Positions 55,361-64,000 of a stretch of 64,000 bases of DNA are shown here, piece by piece. The notes under the pieces were generated by a model that was given only the letters and a program-made list of their open reading frames with translations, did no database searches and was not told the origin of the DNA. Numbering within the stretch: the stretch's first letter is position 1; each line of letters starts with the position of its first letter. Both the position numbers and the translations under genes were made by a program. The DNA is from Thermoproteota archaeon. GTDB lineage: Archaea > Korarchaeota > Korarchaeia > Korarchaeales > Korarchaeaceae. Where the stretch lies: assembly GCA_026986575.1 (NCBI GenBank), contig JALSOH010000004.1, forward strand, positions 124,001 to 188,000, read 5' to 3'.

Positions 55361-56491
55361 ATGAGATTGCTCGAGTACGAGTCAAAGGAGGCGCTTGCTT
55401 CAAAGGGAGTGCCAATCCCCCTGGGTGAAGTCGCCAGAACTCCGGAGGAGGCTGCCGCTATAACCGAGAAGCTGGGTGGTAGGGCTGTTTTGAAGATACA
55501 GATCCCCCACGGGCAGAGGGGAAAGGCCGGAGGGATAAAGGTAGTCAGCTCACCTGAGGAAGCTAGGCAGGTGGCCAGCGAGCTGCTCTCCAAGACGTTC
55601 TACAGCTACAAGCCCGAGTCCTTGCTGGTTGAGGAGCCTATAAAGGTCAAGACCGAGATTTACGTGGGTGCAATTGCCGACAGGAATGCGAGGAGCATGA
55701 CCTTCATCACCACCCCCTATGGGGGAATGGAGGTCGAGGAGATCGCTGCGGAGCATCCCGAGTCCATAGAGAAGAGGTCCGTCCACCCCTTGCTTGGGAT
55801 GGTTCCCTACATTGCCAGGGCTTTGGCCAAGAACGCCTCCATGAACGTGCCTGACAAGCTGAAGGAGATCCAGAAAGTTGTTATGGCCCTATGGGAGGTC
55901 GCCAGGGACTACGATGCCATGATGCTCGAGATAAACCCCCTAGCGGTTACGGAGGACGGCAGGCTACTGGCCCTAGATGCCAGGATAGAGGTGGATGACA
56001 ACGCCCTTTTCAGGCATAAGGAGTTCGAGAAGCGCTACTATGCAGTGGGCAATCCGAGGGAGGCGGAGGCTAAGAAGAAGGGAATAGCCTACGTGGAGCT
56101 TGAGGGTAACGTGGGCACGATGGCCAACGGAGCTGGGCTGGCGATGGCGACGATGGACCTGGTCTACACCTTCGGAGGGAAGCCCGCCAACTTCTGCGAC
56201 GTGGGAGGTGGTGCCTCAGCTGACAGGGTCGCCGAGGCTCTGGAGCTGGTGGTGAGCAATCCCAACGTGAAGGTGGTCCTGATAAACACGCTGTGCGGGA
56301 TAACCAGCTGCGTGGATGTGGCTGAGGGCGTGAGGAAGGTTCACGAGAAGGGCCTCCTCAAAGTGCCCGTGGTGGTCAGGATGTCCGGCAACAGGGCCGA
56401 GGAGGGCAAGAGCATCCTGTCGGAGCTCGGAATAAAGGCGACGGAGAAGGCCGTGGAGGCAGTGAAGCACGCCACCGAGCTGGCCAAGTGA
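55361..56491 (+). CDS. sucC: Succinyl-CoA synthetase beta subunit
   Basis: 376 residues with the ATP-grasp domain ([20 protein letters not shown] at the start, [14 protein letters not shown] near the middle) and the ligase domain [16 protein letters not shown]. The loop [16 protein letters not shown] replaces the more usual NIFGGI(V/M)RCD. It makes ATP or GTP from succinyl-CoA with SucD. Confidence 0.94.
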   Translation: MRLLEYESKEALASKGVPIPLGEVARTPEEAAAITEKLGGRAVLKIQIPHGQRGKAGGIKVVSSPEEARQVASELLSKTFYSYKPESLLVEEPIKVKTEIYVGAIADRNARSMTFITTPYGGMEVEEIAAEHPESIEKRSVHPLLGMVPYIARALAKNASMNVPDKLKEIQKVVMALWEVARDYDAMMLEINPLAVTEDGRLLALDARIEVDDNALFRHKEFEKRYYAVGNPREAEAKKKGIAYVELEGNVGTMANGAGLAMATMDLVYTFGGKPANFCDVGGGASADRVAEALELVVSNPNVKVVLINTLCGITSCVDVAEGVRKVHEKGLLKVPVVVRMSGNRAEEGKSILSELGIKATEKAVEAVKHATELAK

Positions 56492-56530
56492 GGGAACTTT
56501 TTTATATCCCTCTAATCCCTATAGGTGGTG

Positions 56531-56604
56531 GGGCCCGTAGCTCAGAATGGTAGAGCGCCCGGCTCTTAACCGGGAGGTCGGGGGTTCGAAGCCCCCCGGG
56601 CCCG
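56531..56604 (+). tRNA. tRNA-Lys(CUU)
   Basis: Acceptor GGGCCCG/CGGGCCC with G73; anticodon stem CCCGG/CCGGG and loop CTCTTAA. CCA is not encoded (CTA follows). TATA-like TTTTTATATCC is about 30 bases upstream. Confidence 0.95.
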
Positions 56605-56636
56605 CTATATCGTCTCAAAATCCTATAATCGGATTG

Positions 56637-58385
56637 CTAGAGGATATACTCCTGAAGAAAGCCATAAAATCTCACTGCAAGGCCTCGTTCTGCTGTTTCA
56701 ACAGCTTTCTGTTTAATTTTCTCCTTAGTAGGTATTTCCTCCGCTAGAAGCGTTTCTACCGTATTTAGCAAGCTTTCTGCAAGCGATTCAAGAAACCGAG
56801 AAAACGAATGTAATGACTCTTGCATAGTGTCAATCACTTCGTGGCGATCTCTGTTATAAAGGGACGATACATCTATATTACATGTGCCCTGAATAATATT
56901 AAAAATAGTCCTGAGGAGCTCTTCCGGCACATAAACTCTAACTGGAGATAATGAAGCTCTATATTCCCTTGTCCTCTTTACTTCCTCCGATATGTGCCAT
57001 CTGATGTCCAATAAAGACCTAGATCTTCTTTCTACCTCGTCGTAAAGCAGAGGCTCCTCTATAATTCCGGAACTCACCAAGGGAATAGTTTCGAGGTCAA
57101 AGATTACTGGTTTTCTGTCTGGGTTTAGAAGCTCGTCCCATTGCATGGGATGTATTCTATTAAGGAGGTGGAGAAGTACTTTGGTTGTCTCTTTTTCTTT
57201 TTCATATATTAATGGAAGCATAGTTACCTTAGACTTTGCAGGATCCCACCCGATATCTTTTGCCGAAATTCTAAAGGGAATCTCGTTGTAGACTTTTCTC
57301 TTCATTATTCTTTCTGCCACTTCTTGTGGAAGAGAGCCGCTACCCCTCATTTCTATCAATAGTTCTTCGTCAGTCATTGTGAGTATCTCTCTTAGATTTC
57401 TATTCTGAAATCTGATCATATTATACACCGCTCTTATGATCAACTCCTGATACGCTCTGTGTATTGGATGAAAGTAAACGCTAGTATACATTAAGTCCCT
57501 AGACCTACTCAAGCTCTCCAGAGCATCCGAATACTTCAGATCTATCCTAAGTCTAACGGTTTCTTCACCATCATCGGTTGGTTCCCTAATAAGCATTACT
57601 CCATTAACTAAAGCCCATATATCTGTGTAACCCGTCTCAACGCCTGTAAATAAGGCATCCCTTCTAAGATAATCCATCCTATCTGCGTCGAAACCGACGC
57701 TGATTATATCGCTAAGAAATTGAAACTCTCGAGCTTGCTCCAGTATACAACCTGATTCAATTAGGCTCTTTGAATTTTTAATTCGTTCCTTCATTTTAGA
57801 GTCTTCCCAAGGATACCTACAACCATTTTGATGATCAGATGGTTTTTGGGGAGACTCGCCTATTGAGATGTTCGCTATATTTAAAGGATCCAAGAGCCAC
57901 CAGAATTTCATTTCTCTATCTATGGCTCTATTACGTAACCTCGTTATGAATTCGTTCACCTCTATCATCTGTGGATCTTTTCCTAATATTATCTCGTAGG
58001 TTCTATACTTATCTTTCAACTCCTCTCCGTAACCAGCCCTCCTTCCAAACATGTCCATAGTATGAGAAAAAGGCCCATGACCGATATCATGGAATATAGC
58101 ACTTATCTCAGCAGCTAATCTTGCGATAGATGGTATATTATTGTCTCTGCTGGGCCTTTCTTCAAGTACATCTAGTATCCTGCTCGTTAAGTAGAACACT
58201 CCAAGGGTGTGAGCGAATCTTGTATGGGTTGCTCCTGGGTAGACTAGGTCCACCGTTGCTAACTGTTTTATCCTACGTAATCTTTGGACCGGCCATAAGT
58301 CAAAGGCCCTCCTATGGAGAGAGGAAGATGGTACAAAACCATATAGGGGGTCATAGAATGTACCTATCTCATACGCGCTCGACAT
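56637..58385 (-). CDS. HD-domain phosphohydrolase, SAMHD1/dGTPase-like
   Basis: About 582 residues. HD-domain metal ligands are visible: H in THTRFAHTLG, HD in ISAIFHDIGHGPFSHTMD, and the distal aspartate in GFDADRMDYLRRDALFTGVE, a segment very close to the SAMHD1/dNTPase pattern. A long helical C-terminal part follows. Base composition is more AT-rich than in the flanking housekeeping genes, and it lies between tRNA-Lys and tRNA-Gln, suggesting acquisition. It follows the 165-residue gene by 42 bases. Confidence 0.88.
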   Translation of the reverse strand: MSSAYEIGTFYDPLYGFVPSSSLHRRAFDLWPVQRLRRIKQLATVDLVYPGATHTRFAHTLGVFYLTSRILDVLEERPSRDNNIPSIARLAAEISAIFHDIGHGPFSHTMDMFGRRAGYGEELKDKYRTYEIILGKDPQMIEVNEFITRLRNRAIDREMKFWWLLDPLNIANISIGESPQKPSDHQNGCRYPWEDSKMKERIKNSKSLIESGCILEQAREFQFLSDIISVGFDADRMDYLRRDALFTGVETGYTDIWALVNGVMLIREPTDDGEETVRLRIDLKYSDALESLSRSRDLMYTSVYFHPIHRAYQELIIRAVYNMIRFQNRNLREILTMTDEELLIEMRGSGSLPQEVAERIMKRKVYNEIPFRISAKDIGWDPAKSKVTMLPLIYEKEKETTKVLLHLLNRIHPMQWDELLNPDRKPVIFDLETIPLVSSGIIEEPLLYDEVERRSRSLLDIRWHISEEVKRTREYRASLSPVRVYVPEELLRTIFNIIQGTCNIDVSSLYNRDRHEVIDTMQESLHSFSRFLESLAESLLNTVETLLAEEIPTKEKIKQKAVETAERGLAVRFYGFLQEYIL

Positions 58386-58427
58386 ATGTCCCATCTCACA
58401 GAAAAACGTCGAAAGTCGGAGTGCACC

Positions 58428-58925
58428 TCATGGCCTAGTGGATAGGAGGATATGTAATGCTTGTCTAGCGGTGCTTCTCAGGGATCTTAACGTTTCTGTC
58501 TCATTTAATGAGCCTATCTCATTAAAGAGCCCTTCAGCGAATTCCTTAGTCTCCTTATAAAGGTCCTCAGCTTGCCTAAGCTCTTTACGGAAAATCTCTA
58601 TAACCAGCCAACCTCTATCCGTTGGTGTTATGGGGCTTCCCCAAGTCAGCAATTCGGCTGATCTAAGGTTCCTTAGATCTTGATCTAAAAGTCTACTGTG
58701 AAGGGCTGTAGAGAAAGAATAGTCGAGTGGTACACCTCTGGACTTAGCGATTAGTGCTATATAATGTGCTGTGTTTATGGTAAACATCTCTTTCATACGT
58801 GTTTCGTTTACGCCTCCGGAGAATAGAAGGAATTTCTCTCTTCGTGGTATGAAACCCTTAGGGAGCGCTTCTATGAACTCTCTTATAACTTCCTCCAGAT
58901 GGGGCACGTTCCCACCTATACTCAT
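58428..58925 (-). CDS. Helical protein preceding the HD phosphohydrolase, unknown
   Basis: 165 residues, almost entirely helical by composition, with no recognised motif. Same AT-rich composition and same strand as the HD gene, so the two form an operon. It may be a partner or regulator of the HD enzyme. TATA-like AATAATAAAAAG lies just upstream of ATG 58925. Confidence 0.7.
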   Translation of the reverse strand: MSIGGNVPHLEEVIREFIEALPKGFIPRREKFLLFSGGVNETRMKEMFTINTAHYIALIAKSRGVPLDYSFSTALHSRLLDQDLRNLRSAELLTWGSPITPTDRGWLVIEIFRKELRQAEDLYKETKEFAEGLFNEIGSLNETETLRSLRSTARQALHILLSTRP

Positions 58926-58994
58926 ATATGTGCTATGGGACCCAAAGTAATAATAAAAAGTTAGGTTAACCCTAACCCTCAGTTGTTGTTAAAG

Positions 58995-59013
58995 AATAGA
59001 TCTTCGATCTATT
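58995..59013. other. Perfect 8-bp inverted repeat
   Basis: AATAGATC-TTC-GATCTATT between the tRNA-Gln 3' end and the HD operon promoter. It could be an operator or a processing or termination hairpin after the tRNA. Confidence 0.4.
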
Positions 59014-59029
59014 AAGAAATTATGTTTTA

Positions 59030-59105
59030 TGGTAGCCCCGCCCGGATTCGAACCGGGGTCTCCGGGTCCAGAGCCCGGCGTGCTTGGCCGCTACACCACG
59101 GGGCT
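59030..59105 (-). tRNA. tRNA-Gln(CUG)
   Basis: Almost identical to tRNA-Gln(UUG) at 8465-8540, with anticodon loop CTCTGGA. Acceptor AGCCCCG/CGGGGCT, CCA encoded. Confidence 0.96.
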
Positions 59106-59266
59106 CCGAGGTGATCATCGTCATGATACGTTCATAAGCTTTGCGGTGAAGTCCTCGCTGTCCCCTAGAAAGACCAACTACATCACTGATCTGCTGAGGA
59201 TTTATTTTATGTGTATCGGGCACGAACACGTAACTTTTTGAGCATTTAAGATGAGAGTATCCAACT

Positions 59267-59590
59267 AATGGAGCGTCCAACTGGCAGAGTCCCTCGTCGA
59301 GGTGTACAATCTGATCAAGAGTCATGGCAGGGGTGACGGCGCTCAGAGAACTCTCCTTTGAGGTGCAAGAGGGGGAAATTTGCGGACTCTTAGGACCTAA
59401 TGGCGCGGGTAAGACCACGACCCTCAAGATGCTGGTGGGTCTGCTCACTCCCCGAGGTAGTAGGGCGCACATAACTGGGACATGACATCGTGCGTGAGAG
59501 AGTGGCCGCCCTGAAGTACGTGGGTTACATACAGAGAATCCCGTCCTCTTCAGAAATATAACAGTGAGAGAATTTTTGGAAATGATCGCG
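59267..59590 (+). pseudogene. ABC transporter ATPase, decayed
   Basis: Frames read [16 protein letters not shown], then (shifted) [20 protein letters not shown] with a Walker [15 protein letters not shown], then (shifted) NITVREFLEMIASG. At least two frameshifts and stops interrupt it and the signature and Walker B are missing. Confidence 0.75.
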
Positions 59591-60264
59591 AGTGGTAACT
59601 TGGTGGCCTTAGTGTCCTACCCGCGATAGCTCTGATAGGAGATTACCGAGCTGGGTACTCGGGATGTCCGGTGATCCTAAGTTTCTGAAATCGGTAGGTG
59701 CGATGATCATCTTCATCCTCGCTCCCTCCATCATGACATCGATTTGGAGATTGTGTGGGTGGTAGGTCTGTGAATCTACCGCGTCTACTCGATAGAGATG
59801 AGGCCTTTCGGGGAGCTCTCATTCTCAAGTACTTCTATAGGATGACGGTCCCTCTGGCTGTATTGTCGGCATTCATCTTCGGCTTTACGAGGAGTCCAGT
59901 ATCCTTACGGCTCCTCTGTGTCTTCTCGCCCGTCGCGATCGTAGCTGTCTTTATGACGACTCTTCCTATAGTCTACTTCCTCCCTAGGAGGAGGGTGTGG
60001 AGGGTTGTCAGGTAGAACCCCCCTGGCTATTACTCGTTGGATTGGCTGGTGACGATCTTGGCGATCGCATCGATCTCGATGGTAGTCATAGGCTTCTTCT
60101 TAGCTATCTACTTCACCATCGTCAGCTGGGAGATTATACTGCTGGCCTCCGCCTCCTCTCCCTTAATGTCAGCGTTCCTGATAAGGTTCCTAGGGGGATC
60201 AGTTGGGCGATATGCTCTATTTCGCGGACCTAGCAGGTTAGCTTCTGGAGGTCTTCTCCTTTAG
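59591..60264 (+). pseudogene. ABC permease genes, decayed
   Basis: A 5' fragment near 59663 (KFLKSVGAMIIFILAPSIMT) stops early. From 59755 a longer frame with hydrophobic helices (LAVLSAFIFGFTRSPVSLRL) reaches an in-frame TAG at 60013 and then continues in the same frame as DWLVTILAIASISMVVIGFF and WEIILLASASSPLMSAFLIR. It is the permease part of the dead transporter; its end overlaps the GGGP synthase gene. Confidence 0.6.
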
Positions 60265-60981
60265 GGATCTTACTTTCTCCTCTACGTTGCCGCCTTCCTC
60301 TATATGAGTTCCCACCACCACTATGTCGGCGCCTGCCCTGACTCTCTCCTCCACCTGGTAGGGGGACTTTAACCCCCCTCCCACTATTATCCTGAGTCCC
60401 GTCCTCGCTCGAACTGTAGCCACCATCTCGACTGGAACTGGCTCCTCAGCACCGCTACCCGCCTCGAGATACACCCACCTCATGCCCAACAGCTCAGCCG
60501 CCATGGCATAGGCCAGCACTATCTCCGGCTTCTTCCTAGGAATGGGATTCACCCATCCGACCCATCCCGCAGCGCTAGTGTGTCCGGGTTCGACTATGAG
60601 GTATGCGGTGGGCATGACCTCTATTCCCAGTCTCTTGACGACCGGCGCCGCCAAGGCTTGGGCCTGGATTATCCAGTAGGGGTTGGACGAGTTCAGGAGG
60701 GACATGAAGAGTATCGCGTCGGCGTAGGGGGAGACCCCGTCCACGTTACCAGGGAAGAGTATCACAGGGAGGTCGGATCCCTCCTTGGCTCCCAGTATGG
60801 TATCATTGAGCCCGAAGGCCGCGCCAACCGAGCCACCAACGAATATGAGATCGGCCCCACCTCTCTCGGCCTGGGAGGCTATTAGACGCGCCTGATCCCT
60901 ATTGAGGTTTGCGGGATCCAATAGCACGGCGAGAAGGGCCTCCTCCCTTGACTTCTCCCTTATCCTATCCTCTATGGACAT
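60238..60981 (-). CDS. Geranylgeranylglyceryl phosphate synthase
   Basis: 247 residues, a TIM barrel: LLAVLLDPANLN, LIFVGGSVGA, VILFPGNVDGVS, PTAYLIVEPGHTSAAGWVG, VYLEAGSGA and the phosphate-binding IIVGGGLKSP. It makes the first ether bond of archaeal membrane lipids. ATG 60981 is chosen; a TATA box (TTTATATTG) just before the TTG at 61005 puts the transcript start near 60981. Confidence 0.94.
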   Translation of the reverse strand: MSIEDRIREKSREEALLAVLLDPANLNRDQARLIASQAERGGADLIFVGGSVGAAFGLNDTILGAKEGSDLPVILFPGNVDGVSPYADAILFMSLLNSSNPYWIIQAQALAAPVVKRLGIEVMPTAYLIVEPGHTSAAGWVGWVNPIPRKKPEIVLAYAMAAELLGMRWVYLEAGSGAEEPVPVEMVATVRARTGLRIIVGGGLKSPYQVEERVRAGADIVVVGTHIEEGGNVEEKVRSLKEKTSRS

Positions 60982-61019
60982 CTCTCTTTGGGAGGGAGGA
61001 GACAATATAAGGAGGGGTG

Positions 61020-61370
61020 TTAGCCATCTGTCCTTAGCTCAGCCAACCTAGCCAGCCTGGCAGATAGATCTTTGAGCCTCTTCCTGCTATCCGCATCCAA
61101 ATCCATGCGCTCCAGCTCAGAGACTATGCTCTCCAGGTAGTCCAGCAACCTCTGGTGGCCCTCTCCAACCAGACCACGGAGCTGGAAGCCCTGAAGGGGA
61201 GTCACCCTAGAGTAGAGCTTCGGGCCCAAGTAGCACCTCCTCTTCCTCCACCTGCCTCCCTCCTTGTACATGTGAACCGCGTAGAAGTACACCTGCTTGG
61301 ATCCCTTGACTGTCCTTCTCTCGATGTAGCTGTAGGGCTGACCGCAGCGTGGACATACCTTCTCGCTCAT
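61020..61370 (-). CDS. Small zinc-ribbon protein, unknown
   Basis: 116 residues with one N-terminal Cys pair (KVCPRCGQPYSYIE) and a basic middle (KEGGRWRKRRCYLGPKLYSR) followed by a helical, acidic C-terminus. It resembles small archaeal RNA-associated proteins but I cannot name a family. A repeated TAAATTTATGGG lies around its start and the divergent gene's promoter. Confidence 0.6.
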   Translation of the reverse strand: MSEKVCPRCGQPYSYIERRTVKGSKQVYFYAVHMYKEGGRWRKRRCYLGPKLYSRVTPLQGFQLRGLVGEGHQRLLDYLESIVSELERMDLDADSRKRLKDLSARLARLAELRTDG

Positions 61371-61442
61371 TACCCACAAATTTATGGGTAAAAATATAAC
61401 CTTTGCCCCTAAATTTATGGGAGACTGGAGGCGAGTGACCTG

Positions 61443-61997
61443 ATGAAGAGAGGAATCAGGATACTCGCTATGGACGATGCTCCCTTCAATAAATGGTCGG
61501 ATGAGAAAGCATTCCTCGTCGGGCTTCTCTTTAGAGAGTTAACTCTTGAGGTGGCCTTGAGGGAGATTGTGAGCGTCGATGGCGATGACTCGACCTCAGC
61601 CCTTATCAGGATGGTGAGGCATCCAAAGGTAAGAGAGGAGGTGAAGGTGGTCTTCACTCACGGGACGACGTTCGCGGGCCTCAACCTGCTCAATATGCGA
61701 TCCTTCTACGAGGAGACCGGCGTGCCGGTGATAGCCGTCACCTCAAAGGAACCTACTGATGAGATAAGGGATGCGCTCAGGGCCGCAAAGCAGGAATGGA
61801 AGGAGGAGATTCTAGGGAGGAACCCGCCCTATAAGGCGCTCGAGACCCCACATGGAACCTGCTACTACTCCCACCTTGGATTGGGAAGGGATGAGGTTGA
61901 AGAGTTGCTGAGGAGGTACTCCATAGAGTCCAAGCTACCTGAGCAGCTTAGAGTGACTGACCTAGTAGCGAGGCTGCTCGAGGGCCTTGCCCCCTAA
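61443..61997 (+). CDS. DUF99 (UPF0215) family protein
   Basis: 184 residues. LAMDDAPFN near the N-terminus, VSVDGDDSTSALIRMV, VFTHGTTFAGLNLLNMRSFY and VPVIAVTSKEP are DUF99 features; the fold is related to endonuclease V but function is unknown. ATG 61443. Confidence 0.85.
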   Translation: MKRGIRILAMDDAPFNKWSDEKAFLVGLLFRELTLEVALREIVSVDGDDSTSALIRMVRHPKVREEVKVVFTHGTTFAGLNLLNMRSFYEETGVPVIAVTSKEPTDEIRDALRAAKQEWKEEILGRNPPYKALETPHGTCYYSHLGLGRDEVEELLRRYSIESKLPEQLRVTDLVARLLEGLAP

Positions 61998-62052
61998 ACT
62001 ATTTATTGACGGAGGGGATCATCAGGAGAGCTGAAGGAAAGGAGGGATCCCT

Positions 62053-64000
62053 TTGTCTAGACGAGAGCCCAGACTCAAGGAAAAGCACTGGTCTCCCGAT
62101 ATGGAGCTCGAGATGCAGAAGGTGTGGGAGGAGGAGGACACTTATCGCTTCAATCCGGACTCTGATAGGCCTCTCTTCTCAATAGATACGCCCCCTCCCT
62201 ACGCTAGCGGTAAGTGGCACATAGCTGCGGCCATCCATTATTCTCAGATCGACATGATCGCGAGGACCCAGAGGATGAGGGGTTACGAGGTCTACTTCCC
62301 CTTCGGGGTGGACAGGAACGGCCTCCCGGTTGAGGTGGAGACTGAGAAGAGGTACGAGATCAAGATGTTCGAATATCCTAGAGAGGAGTTCCTCAGGCTG
62401 TGTAGGGAGTTCTTGGATGAAGCTGAGCAGGACATCCTCTCGATAGTCAAGAGGCTGGGTATTAGCGCAGACACCAAGAACTACTTCCAGACTGATAGTG
62501 AGAAGTGGAGGGCTGTGACTCAAGCCACCTTTATCGATGCCTGGAATAAGGGGTACATCTACGAGGACTACAGGCCGAACATATACTGCCCGAGGTGCAG
62601 GACCACTCTAGCAGATGCGGAGGTCGAGTACAAGGAGCTCCCCACCAGACTCGTGTACCTCAAGTTCAAGGTGGAGGGGAGTGAAGAGGAGGTGGTCGTG
62701 GCCACTACCAGGCCGGAGCTCCTCCCAGCATGTAAGGCGGTCATATACAATCCCGACGATGAGAGGTACAAGTGGCTGAGGGGGAAGAGGGTGGTCACGC
62801 CCCTAGGGGATGCCATACCCGTTATGGAACACCCGTATGCCGATCCCGAGTTCGGGACCGGCTTGGTGATGATATGTTCCTATGGTGACAAGATGGATGT
62901 CCAACTCTTCAGGGAGCTCGGTCTGGAGCCGAAAATAGTGGTCAATGAGGACGGCGCCCTCAATGAGAACGCTGGGGAGTACGCGGGCCTCACCATACAG
63001 GAGGCGAGGGAGAGGATAATAAGGGATTTAGAGCGGAAGGGGTTTGTTGAGAGGATCGAGACCATCATGCACAGGACTCCCGTGTGCTGGCGCTGCAAGA
63101 CTCCTCTGGAGATAGTCCCGATGAGGGAGTACTACCTAAAGCAGGTTGATCTGATTCATGAACTCGAGGAATACCTTGATGTGGTGAGATTCTACCCGGA
63201 GTGGGCGTCCAACTACTGGAGGGACTGGTTGAAGTCCGTGAGTTCCGACTGGCCCATATCCAGGAGGAGGTACTACGCCACGGAGATACCGGTATGGTAC
63301 TGCAAGAGCTGCGGAAAGCCCGTGTTACCGCCTCCCGGCAAGTACTACCAGCCTTGGAAGGAGGATCCGCCCTACGACAAGTGCCCGCACTGTGGTTCAA
63401 CGGCTGGCTTCGAGGGGGAGAAGAGGGTCTTCGATACGTGGATGGACTCCTCCATCTCGCCCCTAGTCTACAACGGATTCGGTTGGGACGACGAGTTCTT
63501 CAGTAAGCTAGGATCGAGCGATTTGAGGCCTCAGGGCAAGGACATAGTGAGAACTTGGCTCCATTACACCTTCCTGAGGGTGCATCAGGTGCTCGGGAAG
63601 CCAGCCTTCAAGCACGTCTGGATATCGGGGATGGGGCTGGATGCGAAAGGCAGGGCTATGCACAAGAGCTTGGGTAACATAATATACCCGTGGCCCTTGT
63701 TTGAGAAGTACGGGGCCGATGCTGTGAGGTTCTTCGGTGCGGCAGAGGCGCATCACGGTTCCGACTTCAGGATATCTGAGAGGAAGATAGAGGGCGCCTA
63801 TAAGTTCCTGCAGAAACTGTGGAACGTGGCCAGGTTCATCTCACAATTCGAGGAACCCAAGGGGATGCCTGAGCTGGAACCCTCTGATCTCTGGATACTG
63901 GGGGAGCTGAACAAGTCTATAAGGAGGGCCCTGTCGGGTTATGAGAGGTTCGACTTCTTTGACCCGGCTAACGAGGTCAGGATCTTCATCTGGGATGTGT
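62053..64000 (+). CDS. valS: Valyl-tRNA synthetase, 5' part
   Basis: The open frame runs off the window (649 codons visible). TPPPYASGKWHIAAAIHYS corresponds to the HIGH region, GVDRNGLPVEVE and the editing-domain ATTRPELLPACKAV follow; VFDTWMDSSISPLVY, RPQGKDIVRTWLHYTFLR and the KMSKS-equivalent AMHKSLGN identify archaeal ValRS. Both signature motifs deviate (HIAA for HIGH, AMHKS for KMSKS). TTG 62053 follows GGAGGGATC. Confidence 0.92.
   Translation, partial: MSRREPRLKEKHWSPDMELEMQKVWEEEDTYRFNPDSDRPLFSIDTPPPYASGKWHIAAAIHYSQIDMIARTQRMRGYEVYFPFGVDRNGLPVEVETEKRYEIKMFEYPREEFLRLCREFLDEAEQDILSIVKRLGISADTKNYFQTDSEKWRAVTQATFIDAWNKGYIYEDYRPNIYCPRCRTTLADAEVEYKELPTRLVYLKFKVEGSEEEVVVATTRPELLPACKAVIYNPDDERYKWLRGKRVVTPLGDAIPVMEHPYADPEFGTGLVMICSYGDKMDVQLFRELGLEPKIVVNEDGALNENAGEYAGLTIQEARERIIRDLERKGFVERIETIMHRTPVCWRCKTPLEIVPMREYYLKQVDLIHELEEYLDVVRFYPEWASNYWRDWLKSVSSDWPISRRRYYATEIPVWYCKSCGKPVLPPPGKYYQPWKEDPPYDKCPHCGSTAGFEGEKRVFDTWMDSSISPLVYNGFGWDDEFFSKLGSSDLRPQGKDIVRTWLHYTFLRVHQVLGKPAFKHVWISGMGLDAKGRAMHKSLGNIIYPWPLFEKYGADAVRFFGAAEAHHGSDFRISERKIEGAYKFLQKLWNVARFISQFEEPKGMPELEPSDLWILGELNKSIRRALSGYERFDFFDPANEVRIFIWDV

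Overview
The window is a 64 kb piece of an archaeal chromosome. Signs are the eukaryote-like translation genes (aIF2-beta, aIF1A, aIF6, eS19, eL31, eL39, eL40), KEOPS subunits, RNase P subunit Rpp21 with an archaeal RNase P RNA, topoisomerase VI, GGGP synthase and C/D-box guide RNAs. Ribosome-binding sites of the GGTGAT type match the 16S 3' end, and TTG/GTG starts are common. FtsZ, and an intron-containing tRNA-Ile with a UAU anticodon (as far as I recall known in archaea only from Korarchaeum and Nanoarchaeum), point to Korarchaeota or a relative. That lineage call is inference.

Layout. 1-2.5 kb: end of gcvPB and two divergent GPT/MraY-like sugar-phosphate transferases. 2.5-10.5 kb: tRNA-Ile, an aIF2B/aIF1A/Rio1/Pno1/Top6B/Top6A operon, three tRNAs, tyrS and two C/D sRNAs. 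10.5-14.5 kb (minus): ftsZ-secE-spt5-L11-L1-L10. 14.6-20.3 kb: tRNAs, then nep1-rnp4 and eS19-PDCD5-eL39-eL31-aIF6-prefoldin-ftsY-argF. 20.3-25.3 kb: a linked 16S-23S operon with long processing stems, no tRNA in the spacer and no 5S nearby.

25.3-43.2 kb is an accessory region, AT-richer and full of decayed genes. It holds three separate candidate antimicrobial-peptide loci. (i) A short hydrophobic leader-bearing peptide is translationally coupled to a SpoIIM/DUF95 protein, followed by a membrane protein, an ABC ATPase and two permease-like proteins. (ii) A twin-arginine precursor with an 18-cysteine C-terminus resembles halocin C8 in layout and has a membrane partner. (iii) A second leader-bearing Gly/Ala-rich peptide is followed by an M48 protease, a SpoIIM/DUF95 protein and a membrane protein. 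Loci (i) and (iii) look like archaeal relatives of circular-bacteriocin operons and are the best candidate for an undescribed system. Around them lie at least six toxin-antitoxin modules in various stages of decay, a frameshifted LAGLIDADG endonuclease, tRNA-Arg 3'-half fragments that look like attachment sites, diverged repeats and a probable transposase tail. The RNase P RNA gene and initiator tRNA-Met sit inside this region.

43.2-64 kb returns to housekeeping genes: Cgi121, prefoldin beta, a DHH nuclease, uS15, an ITPase, Bud32, PCMT, TruD, Pth2, a glycosyltransferase, FEN1, EF1-beta, eL40, succinyl-CoA synthetase, GGGP synthase and the start of valS. It is interrupted by an AT-rich HD-phosphohydrolase pair between two tRNA genes and by a decayed ABC transporter.
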